A DNA stretch of 64,000 nt from Echria macrotheca (GCA_030411725.1 MU839850.1:124001-188000), one strand, 5' to 3'; counted from the stretch's first letter, positions 46,502-59,297 are shown. The notes: a model not told the origin generated them from the letters alone. A program made the numbers and translations.

Positions 46502-48194
46502 TTACGGATCCATAGCCGCTTGCCGCCGGTTCTCCTTATCGACTGCATCCCCCGGGGCTTGCCTTCGAGAAGGCGGCGGGGGAAGCGGTCCAGCCGGCGC
46601 GGCCGGTCGAACCGGTAGCGAGAACACGACCGGGCCATTCCGAGAGCCTGTGGGCCGCCGGGAGCGGTCACCAGCCGCGGAGGATGAGTGCCCGTAGCCC
46701 GAGGCCGGGTGGTTTGAGACATTTACTCGTGATCCCAGTCCCGGATGTACAGACGATCCACCTGCGCGGCCAGCGTCTGATCGGTTGCGTATCGGGGATC
46801 GTGTCGGTACGCTATCAAGTTGGTCACGAGGTGACACCACAGCCCCCAGAATGGGAATCTCACCTGAAGTGGGAGTTTGCTCTGCCTGGGTGAGGTATGT
46901 GGGCGAGTCGCTTGACCGCAACAGCTCCTGTGTCGCAGGAGAGAGCTGCGGTGCGAGGTGGGATTTGCGGCTTTCCCGATCCATCAACCCGCACGCCCAC
47001 TCCCTCAGATCAACCGGAGTCCTCTTTGCGGCCTGCACGAACGGATCTCGATCCTTCATCATGGTTAGTGTGACGTGGGGGACAGGATACGGGGTCGGGT
47101 CGACTCACGAAAAGCTCTTGAGGAGTTGGTCGCTTATCAGGCGTCTTGTAGAGGCACTTCTGGATCATGTCGTCCAGAATCTGCGGGAAAGCGTCGCTCT
47201 TTGGCAGCCGAGGCGCGGGCTCATGGACGATCTGCTGCAGCAGATCGAGGATTCCCGCGGGCGCACTCTCAGCGTCCGACAGCTGCTCGCCCGAGCCAAA
47301 GGGGAATTTTCCAATAGCCAGCTCCATGATGGTCAGGCCAAAACTCCACACATCCGACTTCACCGTGTATTTCTCGCCCTGGATTCTCTCCGGGGCCATG
47401 TACGTAGATGTGCCCACAAAGGTATCGGCGATCGAGTTGATCAGTTCTCCCGAGACGCCGAAATCGCACAGCTTGATAGAGCCCTTGGAGTTTACCAGGA
47501 TGTTGGACGGCTTGATGTCGCGGTGCATGATATGATGCTTCGAGTAGAGATACGTCAGACCTCCGAGCGTAGCCTCGGCGATCTTGCCCAGGACGTCGAC
47601 GCGGACCGGTCCGAATACTCGCGAGACACGATCAAGGGAGCTGTGATATAACCGTCAGAAAGTGCTCGCCATCAGCCCGGGAGAGGATACGAACCCTACA
47701 TCCATGTACTCCATGCACATAATCACATCGTTATTATCGTTGAGGAACGCGCCGTAAAACGTGACGATGTAGTCGGAATGGCAGCCGTGCATAATCTGGA
47801 GCTCGCGAACGATTCGTTTACGCATTTCCCTTTTCGCCTCGACGTGGATGATCTGGGTCCATGTTAGAATGACACCAGCCTGGGAAAGACTTGAACGAAC
47901 CTTGCGAGCCATGACAGTATTCGTCGGGATGTGCCTAACTTTGCTGACGGTTCCACCATTACCGGCGCCGAGGTCTTTGATGATTTCTAAATCGTCAGGC
48001 TTCAAATCCAAATTGAACTCGATACCGATTTCCAGCTGAGCGGCATCGTCATCTTTTCCTCCTCTCGCGCCAGGAGCTGGCCCCAGGTTCGCATTTTCGG
48101 CGGTCGGGGGAGGCTTAGGGGCAGCCGGAGTCAAGGCAAGTCCCTTGACATTCTTGCGCTTCATGGAGCGCGGCGCGAACCCTCCGTCAGCCAT
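46502..48194 (-). CDS. STE7: MAPK kinase of the pheromone/invasive-growth pathway (Ste7/Mst7/MEK-2 type)
   Basis: Dual-specificity kinase that phosphorylates the Fus3/Kss1-type MAPK (Pmk1 in plant pathogens). Exons 48194-47901, 47852-47695, 47640-47109 and 47053-46502 give 511 residues; introns are 48, 54 and 55 bp. Residues 12-21, KRKNVKGLAL, form a MAPK docking site of the kind described in Mst7. The Gly-rich loop is GAGNGGTVSKV (76-86), and Lys98 of MARK is the last codon of exon 1. The catalytic loop is HRDIKPSN with Asp192, the DFG motif is Asp210, and the activation segment S-I-A-D-T carries Ser220 and Thr224; MAPE occupies 232-235. The C-terminal tail of about 180 residues is Ser/Pro/Arg rich and probably disordered. 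The sequence is close to the Sordariomycete Mst7/MEK-2 pattern. It is transcribed divergently from SPT6. Confidence 0.96.
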
Positions 48195-50642
48195 GGCGGG
48201 CAGATCTGGATCCGAGATCTGATATAGGTGTCACTCTACCCTCGCGCGCTGGAAGTACCTGCTAGATCTCGCGCTGTATTTGTAGACGGCGAGTCCGGTC
48301 GCTTTGCGGATGAAATGGCGTTAAAGTGCTTCTGGCTTGGACTACCGTTAACGGGCGAGTTCGGACGGCGGGAGCGGATGGTGTGGCCCTCGGCGCTTCG
48401 CACGGTGCGTGTAGTACGGGGTACGTTGGTCCGGCCCGATATAGATCCTGATCGCGTGGATCTTGTAGCTGAAGGACAGAGAAGCGATTTCGACCCGGTC
48501 GCTGGGAGAGGGAAAAAGCTGGGATGATCGGCACCTCCTGAGCTGTGCTCTTATCAGCAAGAGTGAAGGTGTCCCGCGGCGATTCGAGGCCGGACGGATG
48601 ACTAGAAACAGGGTCTAAAATGGAGGAAAGATTCAAGGCCAACGATCCTCGCAATCCTGCGATGCCAGACGGGAGCTGGCTTAAAATTTTCGAGCGAGGT
48701 GAGGTTCCTGGCAGGTTTCGCGGATCTCTGGTCAGGATGATGTGGGGAGGTCGGTTGCCGCCGCAAGAGGGGGACAACGGCACAAAGAGGGGTGTTCCTG
48801 AGTGTCAAGGGCAAGGTTCTTCTGCAAGGATTGACACTCCCCGCCATGCCAGTGGCCTTTGCTTTCTAACACTGTCCCGGTTCCTTGTCTTGCAGTCAAG
48901 CTGGCAGCCAGCATTTCTTCAAAGTAATATGTTGGGCGTCAATATAATTCCGATGAGCACGACATGTTCACAGGCCTTCCAGCTCTTTTCTTCCACATAG
49001 GACGAGCCCGCTGTTGGCCAGAGCAAGCCAGGAGGCGCTTCAAGCACAGTCTTGGAGTGGCGATTGCTACGGTGCAACCAAAGCTTCGAGGCGGGGATGC
49101 GCAAGGGGCGCGTACAGGCCGCCTCTCATCAGGTGGATGTTGTCGGTTTTAGCTCCAACAACCTCTCCTGAATATCTGCCAGCTCGGTTGCTCCAAGACT
49201 CGACATCAAATTCGCGTTGGGAAGGCGAGTCTGCCTATCTCAAGCCGTAGCATGCCTACCTCGGCAACCTGGGGTACTGTGACACCTGGCCGTGCTCCCA
49301 GCGAGCAAAGCACACAACCTGAAGCCATAGCCCAAGGCGATGGCAAAACGAGCCTGTGTCTCATGTGGGGGATGCTGCGGTGATTGGCCCCCCGACCAAG
49401 CCGCCAACGGCGGGGCGATTGGCTCTGAATTCAAGCTGCTTGGAAGCACACTTGTTGCGCCGGTCTCGTGTGATGTTGAAGCATGGAGATTATTAGCCTG
49501 AGGGCCCGTCGCAGGATAGCCATTAGCACCATGAGTCTCGAATGCATAAGCTCGTGTAGTCACCATGATGGCTGCCGCCCAATCTCCAGAAATGCATCCG
49601 GGCGGCGAGGCGAGGAACCGGCGCTCAAGTTGGCCCCAAGCGCCGCGCAGGGAACGCCATAAAATCCTAGAAGCCCCTATTGATCCAATAGCCGCCAACA
49701 ACCCAATCTTTTGAGCCCCCGCGCAGGTCGGGTTGGGAGTCAGCAGTGGCGACCGTGACTCGAAATAAGAGCACGATCCCGACTCCGTGTGGTGATTTGC
49801 TTCTAGATTCGGGCGTTCTGTCTTTCGGTGCTTCCGCAACAAGGAGCACCCTAGGTTCCCCGGACCGGACACAGAACCTGGGCCCTGTGCTGCGTCGGGA
49901 GAAGAGAGACTCTCCGGGGCAGTTTGCTGCGGGAAAGCGGACCGCGGTCTTGAGATCGCAACGTTCTCCTATCCTCCATCCAGCTGTCGACAGTACTGCA
50001 AGATATCGAGGAAGCGACAAGCTTGATGTTCGAAGCCACGGTGCATTCTGTGTTGCTTAGCTCCTGTCCGGTCCTCCTATTCGAATAATGGTTGAATGCA
50101 ACTACTCCGAAAACATGGTTGACTTGGAGTTAGGAAACTCAGTCTCACGGAGGCTGAAAAGGAAGGGAAAGACTCGGTAAAGTGGCCGACGTGGACTTCA
50201 CATCTTTTCAACTTCAAGAAGATTTTCGGGAGAACTTTGCTGCCGAAACCGATGCCATCAAATTGCAGATGGCAGTGGACGCGAACCCACCTGGACCCCA
50301 CTGACGTCGCGCGTGAGGCTGGAGAACGCAGAGGTGTGGCGCAGAGTCACGCGAAGTTAGACGTGCCTGTGGCTTTATTTCAAAAAATCCACTTTCGAGC
50401 TTCAGCCTTTCAGCACCTGCCTGCTCCAAAGAGTCCACGGCTCTTTGATACAGAGTTCGCACTTGCCACACGCGCGAACCTGTTCCTTTTCTTCCCTTTT
50501 CTTCCCTTTTTCATCGAATCGGTGCCGCCTTCATCACCCGCACCACCAAAAGAATTGATCTGGAACCTGCGGTTGCTACCCGCCGTTCACATTTCTCGTC
50601 CTCGTTCCGACCCCGCGACCGGCAAGCGCGCCGACTTCGACC
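48195..50642. promoter_or_regulatory. 2.45 kb divergent upstream region, STE7 and SPT6
   Basis: The largest divergent spacer apart from the 16 kb gap. A CT-rich tract lies at about 50483-50515, roughly 130-160 bp before the SPT6 ATG, with repeated CTTTTCTTCC, as is common near fungal transcription starts. Open frames inside have no domain. No other element can be called. Confidence 0.6.
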
Positions 50643-53600
50643 ATGAGCCGTTCGATGCGCGACCTCATTGATGGGGAGGCGATGCTGGATGATGAAGAGG
50701 ATGATGAATCCTTTGCCGACGAGGATGGCGATGGCGAGTCAACCAGCAAGCGAAAGGAGGCGCGCGTAGATGATTCGAGTGAGGAAGATGACGACCTCGA
50801 TGAAGACGAGGAAGAAGCCCAAAGAGTCCGTCTGCCTAACTACTGGAACCTGCCTCTTTTGACGCTCGCTGACACGTACTTGTAGATCCGCGATGGCTTC
50901 ATTGTTGACGAAGATGAAGAGGAGGAGGAGGAGGAGGACAACGTCGAAGAACGTCCTCGCCATCGACAACGGTCAAGACCGAAGAGATCGCGCGACGAAG
51001 AGCTTGACGAGGAAGACCTCGACCTGATTGGCGAAGCTCACCCGGAATGGGAGCGCAAACCGCAGCCCCAGGTTCGTGCCGTCAGAATCATTGTCAGACA
51101 CAGACTAACGATCCGCCTTCATAGCAATCCAAGTATAAGCGTCTAAAACGCGGCCACGGCGACGACGAGCGCGGCCAGGAGCGACGAGGTCTCGACCTCT
51201 TTTCCGATGAGGACGATGACATGGTCGATGAGCGCCAGTATGGCCGGCAAAGCCATCGTGCCGGAGCCGACGAGTTCGACGACTTCATCGAGGAAGACTA
51301 TCCCGAAGACGACGAAGAGCGGAACCAGCGTCAAGAGGATATGGAAGTTGCTCGACCAAGAGATAGAGGCCTCGTGGTGGACGCAGCTGGCCTTGGCCAA
51401 GAAACGCTGGACGACATGGAAGCCATCTTCGGCAATGGCGAAGAATATGACTGGGCATTGCAGATGGAAGAGGAGGAAGAGGACTTGGAGCGGAAAGAGC
51501 AGCCCATTGAGCTCAAGGACGTCTTCGAGCCGTCGCAGCTCAAGGAACGACTCCTGACGGACGAGGACAACGAGATCCGTATCTTTGACGAACCGGAACG
51601 ATTCCAGCTCGACCGCAAGCCGTTCAAGAACCTCCAGATGGAGGAACAGTTTAGGGAGGAAGCCCGGTGGATCACGAATCTCATGTGGCCGAAGAAGCAG
51701 CTCCACGGCGATCTCCATGGCCCGTTCAACAAGGCTGTCGGTAAAGTCCTCGAGTTCTTCATCATCGACGGTGTTGAGGTCCCGTATGTCTTCCAGCATC
51801 GAAGGGACTACCTTATCCACGCCAAGAAGATTCGAACTCAGGGTAGCCGCGACGACCCTGATGCGCCGGAGTACACGGTTGACGCAGAAAAGCTGCTGAC
51901 GCAGGACGATCTGTGGCGTATTCTGGAGCTCGACATTAAATTCCGGTCCCTGGTAGAGAAGCGGAATGCGCTCGAGGCGACGATAAGGAACCTCAAAGCC
52001 AACGCCGACGTGCAAGATGACATGCTTGAGGACATGGTGCGTCAAGCGGCGACGATCGAAGAGCTGCAGGATTTGCAGGACTATATCAACTTCCAGTACT
52101 CGGGCACGCTGAAGGAGATTGCCGCCAGGGGCAATGGTGTCACGCGCGAGATGAAGCGGCCCGGCGCGAAGACGGCTCTTTTCGACCGGATCCGCAAGTC
52201 CAATGTTTACAATTTCGTCCGCGCACTCGGCATATCGCCGGATCGCCTAGCCCAGAACGCGCTCCGAGAAGGCAAGAAGGCCGTCTCAGATGACGACGCC
52301 AAACTGCCGATGGATCTAGCCGACAGCCTTGCGGATCATGAGTTCCCGACTGGCGAGCAGGTGATTAATGCTGCGAGACAGATGTACGCCGAGGAAATGT
52401 ATGTCAGCCCGCGTATGCGCAAACATTTCCGCATCAACTACTACCAAATGGGCTGGGTTAGTTGCAAGCGGACTGAGAAGGGCCTTCGCAAGATCGACGA
52501 GTCACATCCTTACTACGAGGTCAAATACCTTACCAACCAGACGATTCGCGATCTTGCCGCGCGACCTGAGATATTCCTCAAGATGATGAAAGCTGAAGAG
52601 GAGGGCCTTTTGGAGGTGAAGCTCACACTGGAGAACGAGCGCGAATTCCAAAAGCAGTTGTATGCCGAGTTTGCGTCTGAGAACTTCAGCGACCTTGCAG
52701 ACGCCTGGAACCGGGAGCGAAAGCAGATTGTCAACTTGGCTTTCGCCAAACTCGAAAAAGTCATCACCAAAGGCGTCAAGGACTCGCTCCGAACGGCGTG
52801 CCAGGAAGAACTCCTCAAAACCTGCCGAGAGGAGTATTTCAAGAGACTCGACCAGGCGCCGTTGAAGCCCAAGGGCATGATGCTCGGCACTACACCACGG
52901 GTGCTTACCCTATCTAACGGCATGGGCGACTATAACAGGGACCCCATTTTCTGGACTTGGGTTGAGGAGGATGGCCGCGTCGTCGAGCATGGCAAGTTCC
53001 TCAACCTGGGGCGGAGTGAGGAGCAGCGCGAGGCATTCGCGGAGCTGGTGCGACGGAGAGGACCCGACGCGATTGGTGTTGCCGGCTTCTCGGCAGATAC
53101 ACACCGTCTCATCAAGGAGCTTGAAAACATCATCAGCGACAAGGGCCTCACCGGTCCGGAGTGGGAGGACCCCGACACGAACGACTACCGGAATGACGCG
53201 CTCGAAGTCATCGTTGTCAATGACGAGGTTGCCCGCCTGTATCAGAACAGCCCCCGTGGTCTCGCGGAGCATCCCACGCTCGCTTCGGTGACACGGTACT
53301 GTATCGCGCTCGCCCGGTACATGCAGAATCCCATGAAGGAATACGCTGCCCTCGGCCAGGATGTTACGTCGCTGCGGATCCATCCTTATCAGCAATACCT
53401 TCCCCAGGACAAGCTGTATAAGCATCTCGAAACAGCCATGGTTGATATGGTCAACTTGGTGGGCGTCGATATCAACGATGCCATGGGCGATCCCTACACA
53501 GCCAACCTTCTTCCGTACGTTTCCGGTCTCGGTCCCCGAAAAGCAAGCCTCCTCATCAAGGGCATCAATGCGAACGGCGGTGCTGTGGCGTCTCGCGACG

Positions 53601-55057
53601 AACTCGTGGGTGATCCCGAGCGGCACAAGGTCCCGGTTCTTGGTCCTCGGGTATGGAACAATTGTGCCAGCTTCCTCTTTATCGAGTACGATGCTACGAA
53701 TCCAGACTCGGATCCGCTAGACAACACCCGTATCCACCCGGAGGACTACGATTTGGCCCGCAAGGTCGCGGCGGATGCTCTCGGCTTGGACGAGGAAGAC
53801 GTCAAGGCCGAGACGGACGAGAACGGCCCGGGTGCTGTCGTCCGCAAGCTTTTCAGAGAGGAGGAGCAAGAGAAGGTCAACGAACTGATTTTGGAAGAAT
53901 ATGCGGAACAGCTGGAGACAGAGTACCAGCAGCGTAAGCGTGCGACGTTGGAGACGATACGCGCCGAGTTGCAGGTTCCGTACGAAGAGCTGCGGAAGAA
54001 CTTTGCGCCCATTTCGACAGACCAGATCTTCACCATGTGCACGGGCGAGACCAGAGAGTCGCTGTGCGAGGGCATGATTGTGCCGGTCAACGTTCGTGTC
54101 GTCAAGGACGACTTTGCTATTGTCAAGCTCGATTGCGGTATAGAGGGCCGGATTGAAGCGCATGAGGTGTCGCATCGTCACTCTCTCAAAGACGTGTTTG
54201 CGACGGGCCAGACCGTGCAGGCCAAAATCCTCGACCTCAACCGAAAAGATTTTATCTGCAAGCTGACGATGAGGGAGGAGGAGATGCGGCGTCCGTACCG
54301 CAAGCATCAGGATCACGACCGTGGCCAATGGGACTACCGGCTCGAGGACCAGGACCGTGAGGAGCTTCGGGAGAAGGACAAGACCACGGGACGGACGCAG
54401 AGGGTCGTCAAGCATCCTCTGTTCAAGCCCTTCAACGGCACGCAGGCCGAGGAGTATCTGGGCGGACAGCCGGCTGGTGAGGTGGTGATCCGGCCGTCGT
54501 CCAAGGGTAACGACCATCTGGCAGTGACGTGGAAGGTGGCGGATGGAATCTACCAGCATATTGACGTGCTCGAGCTCCAAAAAGAGAACGAGTTCTCGGT
54601 GGGCAAGACGCTTCGGGTTGGTGGCAAGTATAACTACTCGGATCTGGACGAGTTGATCGTGGAGCATGTTAAGGCCATGGCCAAGAAGGTGGACGAACTC
54701 ATGAGACACGACAAGTTCCGAGCGGAGTCGCTCTCTGGTCTCGGTAGGTTTCTAGATGTGTGGAGAGAAGTCTTAAGCTAACACTTGGCCACAGAGAAAT
54801 TCCTCAACGTATACGTGGCTGCCAACCCAACGCGGTCCGCCTACTTCTTCTGCCTGGACACGAAGCATGCCGGGTACTTTTATCTCTGCTACAAGGCGAG
54901 TCCGACGGCCAGGTTCGTGGCCTTGTCTGTGCGGATTATTCCGAATGCCTACGAGCTGGCAAAGAACCAGTATCCCGATATGCGGGCTCTCTGCAACGGA
55001 TTCAAGCTCCGGTTCGCGAGTGAGACGGCCAGGATGCAGCAGCAGGGAGGCCGCTAA
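50643..55057 (+). CDS. SPT6: Transcription elongation factor and histone chaperone Spt6
   Basis: Nuclear elongation factor that travels with RNA polymerase II and reassembles nucleosomes. Exons 50643-50825, 50886-51071, 51125-54743 and 54795-55057 give 1416 residues, a normal length for Spt6; introns are 60, 53 and 51 bp. The first about 250 residues are very acidic, as needed for histone and Spn1 binding. The YqgF-like region starts near residue 722 (DPIFWTWVEEDGRVVEH), a helix-hairpin-helix near 919 (YVSGLGPRKASLLIKG), and an S1 domain near 1105 (GMIVPVNVRVVKDDFAIVKL). The tandem SH2 domain, about 1215 to the end, begins FNGTQAEEYL and carries VVIRPSSKG with the phosphate-binding Arg. The last exon completes SGLEKFLNVYVAANPTRSAY; without splicing the frame would stop at 54781. 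Confidence 0.97.
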
Positions 55058-55810
55058 GTCGGATGAAGCGGGCAAGGGGTTGGAGGTTGGGTTGCGTTTC
55101 CGAGTTCTCTGCAGTCTGTACTCTATATGCTTATGACAGGGTCTTTGGCGATTGGGCGGAATTTGGCACCGGAAAGGGGTATGTTAGTAGATAGCTTTGG
55201 TGCTCCACGAATATTCTATGCATCGAGCGGTGATATTGGAACTTAGCAGAAAGCATTCCATTCCATTACGACATGATATGATGTGTCCCAAGTCGTGATT
55301 TTTCGAGCAGTATGAGCTGAGTGATATTCGTCCGAACCATACAGCGGTGCACGTAGAAGCAGGAACAACGAGCACCTTCTCCGCTGGGTGATGTCAGCAG
55401 TTCTTGGCGTTGAGGCGCACGGTGGAGTGCAAGCTGGCCGAGGAAGCCGGCGGATGACCAATGACGGCGGATTTGGAGGTTGGTAGGCGTAGGGCTGACT
55501 GGGAGGGACACTGACGTGAGCTGCGCGCGGCGCGGACCAGGCTGCCGAGTGCGACTTTATGAACAGACAGTCCAATTCCATACTGCCAACCACTCCCCTT
55601 CTCGACACCCCGCCTCCACTGGTGATGTTGGGCTATCCTTGCCGGCCGTGAACCCTTTTTTTTTCAGGCGACCTCACAGCTGGCATTGCCGACCGAGACG
55701 AGACGAAGACCCCGGACGGCGCATTCACTCAGCTTTCAGGCACGGCCACCTCGTTCGTGCTTTCGCCCGCTCGATTCGCTGCTCGGCACTGAGGTGCTCG
55801 GTTGCCCACC
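55058..55810. promoter_or_regulatory. SPT6-OSH3 intergenic region
   Basis: A 753 bp gap between two tandem plus-strand genes, carrying the SPT6 3' end and the OSH3 promoter. A nine-T run followed by CAG sits at about 55656-55667. No gene is seen. Confidence 0.6.
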
Positions 55811-58800
55811 ATGGCGGGCATCGAACAACTCGAAATCCACAGCAAGGTAACTATGCGCGTCCCTCAGACAGCAGCCCGCGCACGAACATTCACTGACGGC
55901 GGCCCCTGCCTGTGTGCAACAGTCCTACATCGTGCGATGGGTCCAGGTCGACGAGGGCCACACCATCTCGTGGAGCGTCCAGCCTCACAAGAAATCCATG
56001 TACGAGCTGTCCACCGGGACTGTGGTGGAAGAGGGGGCTAATGCGACCATGACAGAAACTTCGCCATCGTTAAACACCCCGGCACGGGAGGCACCACCTT
56101 TTCATCGCAGATCGAAGGCACCGCGACGCCCGACCAGCAGACCGAGGGCACCGCTGACCCCAAGAACGGGCGATTCGCCAGGAGAGATGTGAGCACCGCG
56201 CAGGACCAGCTCGCCAAGAAGGGCTTCATACCAATCAAATGGTACGGGAAATGCGAGGCCGACAAGGTCTGCGTGGGAACATACGATGTGACGAGCGGCG
56301 GCATGTTCGGCCTGGTCTTCGACAACACCTTCTCCAAGCAGACATCCAAGACGGCCACGTTTGTCCTCCTGACGTACCCGACCGGTGCGCCCCCACAGAC
56401 GGCACGCAACCTGCCCAACCTCCAGGCCGGCCCCAACGCCAGCTCCAGCAGGACCAGCCTGGGAAAGCACAGCAGCCCGCGTCTCGGTGCTGCCGCGACG
56501 GATTCGGTGGATAGTCTACACAGTCACCATGCGGGCGCCCGGGGCGTGCTAGCCTCGGCGAGAAGCGACAGCTCCGGTTCTTCGTCATACCATGTTGGCA
56601 CGCTGCTCAAGCGTAGACGCAAAAAGGGACAAGGCTACGCCCGGCGCTTCTTCTCTCTCGACTACACGACGTGCACGTTGTCATATTATCACAACCGCAA
56701 CTCGTCGGCCCTGAGAGGAGCCATCCCTCTCAGTCTGGCTGCGATTGCCGCCGACGAGAGGAGGCGCGAAATCACCATCGATTCGGGGGCCGAGGTCTGG
56801 CATCTTAAAGCGTCTAATGCCAAGGAGTTTAATGACTGGGCGAGAGCTCTGGAGCGGGCTAGTCGCATTGCCCGAGGTCTCGAAACGCTGGTCAGCGAGA
56901 CCATCCCGGAGAGAGCGCGAGAGCCCCAGGGCGTCTCGGCGGCGGGTGCCACGCACCCGGAAGAGGACAGGGAATGGCAGCAGGTCGAGTCACTCGTCAG
57001 CAGGATTGTGGGAACCAGGGATGCGCTGAGACGGCTTGTTAAGGACATGGCTGTCCAGAAGCATGCCAGCAACAGTCACGGGTCACTGCTGTCGCCCGGG
57101 ACGCCCACGGTATCGGAAGAATCCGATGGTTACTTTACGCCACAGGCGGAAAAGCGGCCGTTCTGGAAGCGCAAGGCCAGCGCGTCATCACCACTTACGC
57201 CGCAGACGTTCCAAAGTGCAGTTAACTCGAGTCTGGCCGTGCCTACCCCAACGGGGGCGTCATTGGCCCTGCCGGCGAACGGTGGGAAGAAAAGCTATGG
57301 GAAACTGCAGGAGGAGCGCAATACCTACGACCACTGCTCTGCGCTCCTCAGCGATCTGGATTCGGTCGTGGTCGAGTTCTCCAACCTGCTGTCGAGTAGC
57401 AAACGCAGACGACTGCCGGCTCCTGCGGCGCTGGCATCCCGACAAAGCATCGAGTCTACCTCGACCGAGGAATTCTTCGATGCCGAAGCCGGCGATATAG
57501 GGACATCTAACCAGCTGATGATTATTGAACACCAAAGCGAAGAAGACACAGCAGCCTCGGACGCCGAGGAAGTCGATATTAATGATTCATCTTCCGTGTC
57601 GTCCATCGAGGACGAGGAGGAATATGCTGGAGCTCAAGGCGCCGCCGGTCTGTTTCCTATGAAGCCAAAATCCTTGACGCCGCTACCTATACCCGACAAA
57701 GTCCGTCGCCGCAAGACCATCCCGCCGTCCAAGGTAGCGCCTCCGAGTCTAATTGCTTTCGTCCGGAAGAACGTGGGCAAGGATCTCAGCACTATCAGCA
57801 TGCCCGTGTCGGCCAACGAGCCAACATCACTTCTCCAACGTGTAGCAGAGCAGCTCGAGTACGCCCAGCTCCTGGACAAGGCCGCGCAGATGAGCCATCC
57901 CAGGGACCGTCTCCTCTACGTCACGGCCTTTGCGATCTCCCAATTCAGCGGCGGCCGCGCCAAAGAGCGGGCCATCCGCAAACCGTTCAATCCCTTGCTG
58001 GGGGAGACATTTGAGCTCGTGAGGTCCGACGCCGAGGTCCCCGGCGGGTTTCGTTTACTGGTCGAGAAAGTCTCGCACCGCCCTGTGAGACTAGCCATGC
58101 AGGCCGACAGCGCGCTGTGGTCGTTTGCCCAGTCGCCCGCGCCGTCGCAGAAGTTCTGGGGCAAGAGCGCCGAGATCACGACCGAGGGACGGGTGCGGGT
58201 CAGTCTGCGCGTCAACGGCGGCGGGGAAGAGGAATTCTACTCTTGGAATATCGCGACGGTGTTTCTGCGGAACGTCGTCATGGGCGAGAAGTACGTCGAG
58301 CCGGTCGGCACGATGCACGTGGCGAACGAGTCGACGGGGGCGAAAGCGGCGATTGAGTTCCGGTCCAAGGGCGTGTTTGGCGGGAGGGGCGAGGATGTGC
58401 AGGTCGAGCTGTACGGGCCGGACGGCGGGCATATGGGCGCGTCGCTGACGGGCACGTGGACGGGCGGGCTGAAGGCGATGCCCTCTGGGGAGGAGGTCTG
58501 GCGGGTCGGCAGCCTGGTCGAGAATGCCGCGAATACGTATGGCATGACGACTTTTGCCGCGAGCTTGAATGAGGTTACGGAGCTGGAGAGGGGGAGGCTG
58601 CCGCCTACGGATACTAGGCTCAGGCCGGATCAGAGGATGGCGGAGGAGGGCGATTTGGATGGCGCTGAGGAGTGGAAGGTTCGGCTGGAGGAGGCGCAGA
58701 GGGAGCGGCGGAGGGTTTTGGAGGAGCGGGGGGAGGAGTATAGGCCTAGATGGTTTGTGAGGGTTGAGGGGACCGGAGGGGATGGGACGGGGACGGGGAC

Positions 58801-58900
58801 GGGGGAGGAGGTGTGGCGGTTGAAGGGGGGGAAGGAGGGGTATTGGGAGGAACGGGCTAGGGGGGGTTGGGCTGGGGCTGTTGATATTTTTGGTGTGTAA
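55811..58900 (+). CDS. OSH3: Oxysterol-binding protein of the Osh3 type (GOLD-PH-ORD)
   Basis: Lipid-transfer protein expected at ER-plasma membrane contact sites. Exons 55811-55846, 55923-55999 and 56056-58900 give 985 residues; introns are 76 and 56 bp. The N-terminus reads MAGIEQLEIHSK-SYIVRWVQ, a GOLD-like fold that continues through HTISWSVQPHKKSI-NFAIVK. The PH domain spans about 217-313 (LLKRRRKKGQGYARRFFSL). Residues 510-516, EFFDAEA, flanked by acidic and Ser/Thr residues, match a FFAT motif for binding VAP/Scs2 on the ER. The ORD spans about 600-980 and includes GETFELV and NEVTELERGRLPPTD. The family fingerprint EQVSHHPP appears as EKVSHRPV at about 708-715, so one His of the pair is Arg. 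The C-terminal codons include a GGGACG hexanucleotide repeat encoding GTGTGTGEE. Confidence 0.93.
58767..58810 (+). repeat. G-rich hexanucleotide tract in OSH3 coding sequence
   Basis: Successive runs of three to five G separated by one to three bases, including GGGACG units, lie within the last 45 codons of OSH3. They encode a Gly/Thr-rich linker and could form a G-quadruplex on the coding strand. Confidence 0.75.
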
Positions 58901-59278
58901 TTTTTGTGGTGTCTTGGAGTTGACAGTTGTAATGAAACGAGCGATGTGATGTGATACACATGAGTTTTGTGTGGTTCTTGTTTAGAAAGCCGGTTGGTAT
59001 GGATAAAGGGGGTGAATAGTTACTGGAGGGGGGAGTGGATACAGGTAAACATGAAATGGATGGGCTGGTGAATTAAACAGACGGTTTATTTGTGTGGAAC
59101 AGGTTCTTGGGTAAGGTATGCTTCTCGTCCGGGCTGATGTGTCTGTTTGTGTGGTTATGTCTACGGGCTATCAGCTGGGGGATGAGCTGTGTGGATAAAC
59201 TTGGACTAGTTCTACTCTAGGGCGAGGATACGTAGGGATATATCGGAGATGCGTTGAACGAGCGGCATAGGTAACCTT

Positions 59279-59297
59279 TCTCTCTCTCTCTCTCTCT
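59279..59297. repeat. TC microsatellite
   Basis: A TC dinucleotide run of 19 bases followed by interrupted TC/TA/TG repeats to about 59360. Confidence 0.9.

Noticed and set aside
46785..47651. Plus-strand open frame of 288 codons antisense to STE7
   Set aside because: It is the reverse shadow of conserved kinase sequence.
52910..54709. Minus-strand frames of 238 and 330 codons within SPT6
   Set aside because: They lie opposite strongly conserved Spt6 domains and have no domain themselves.
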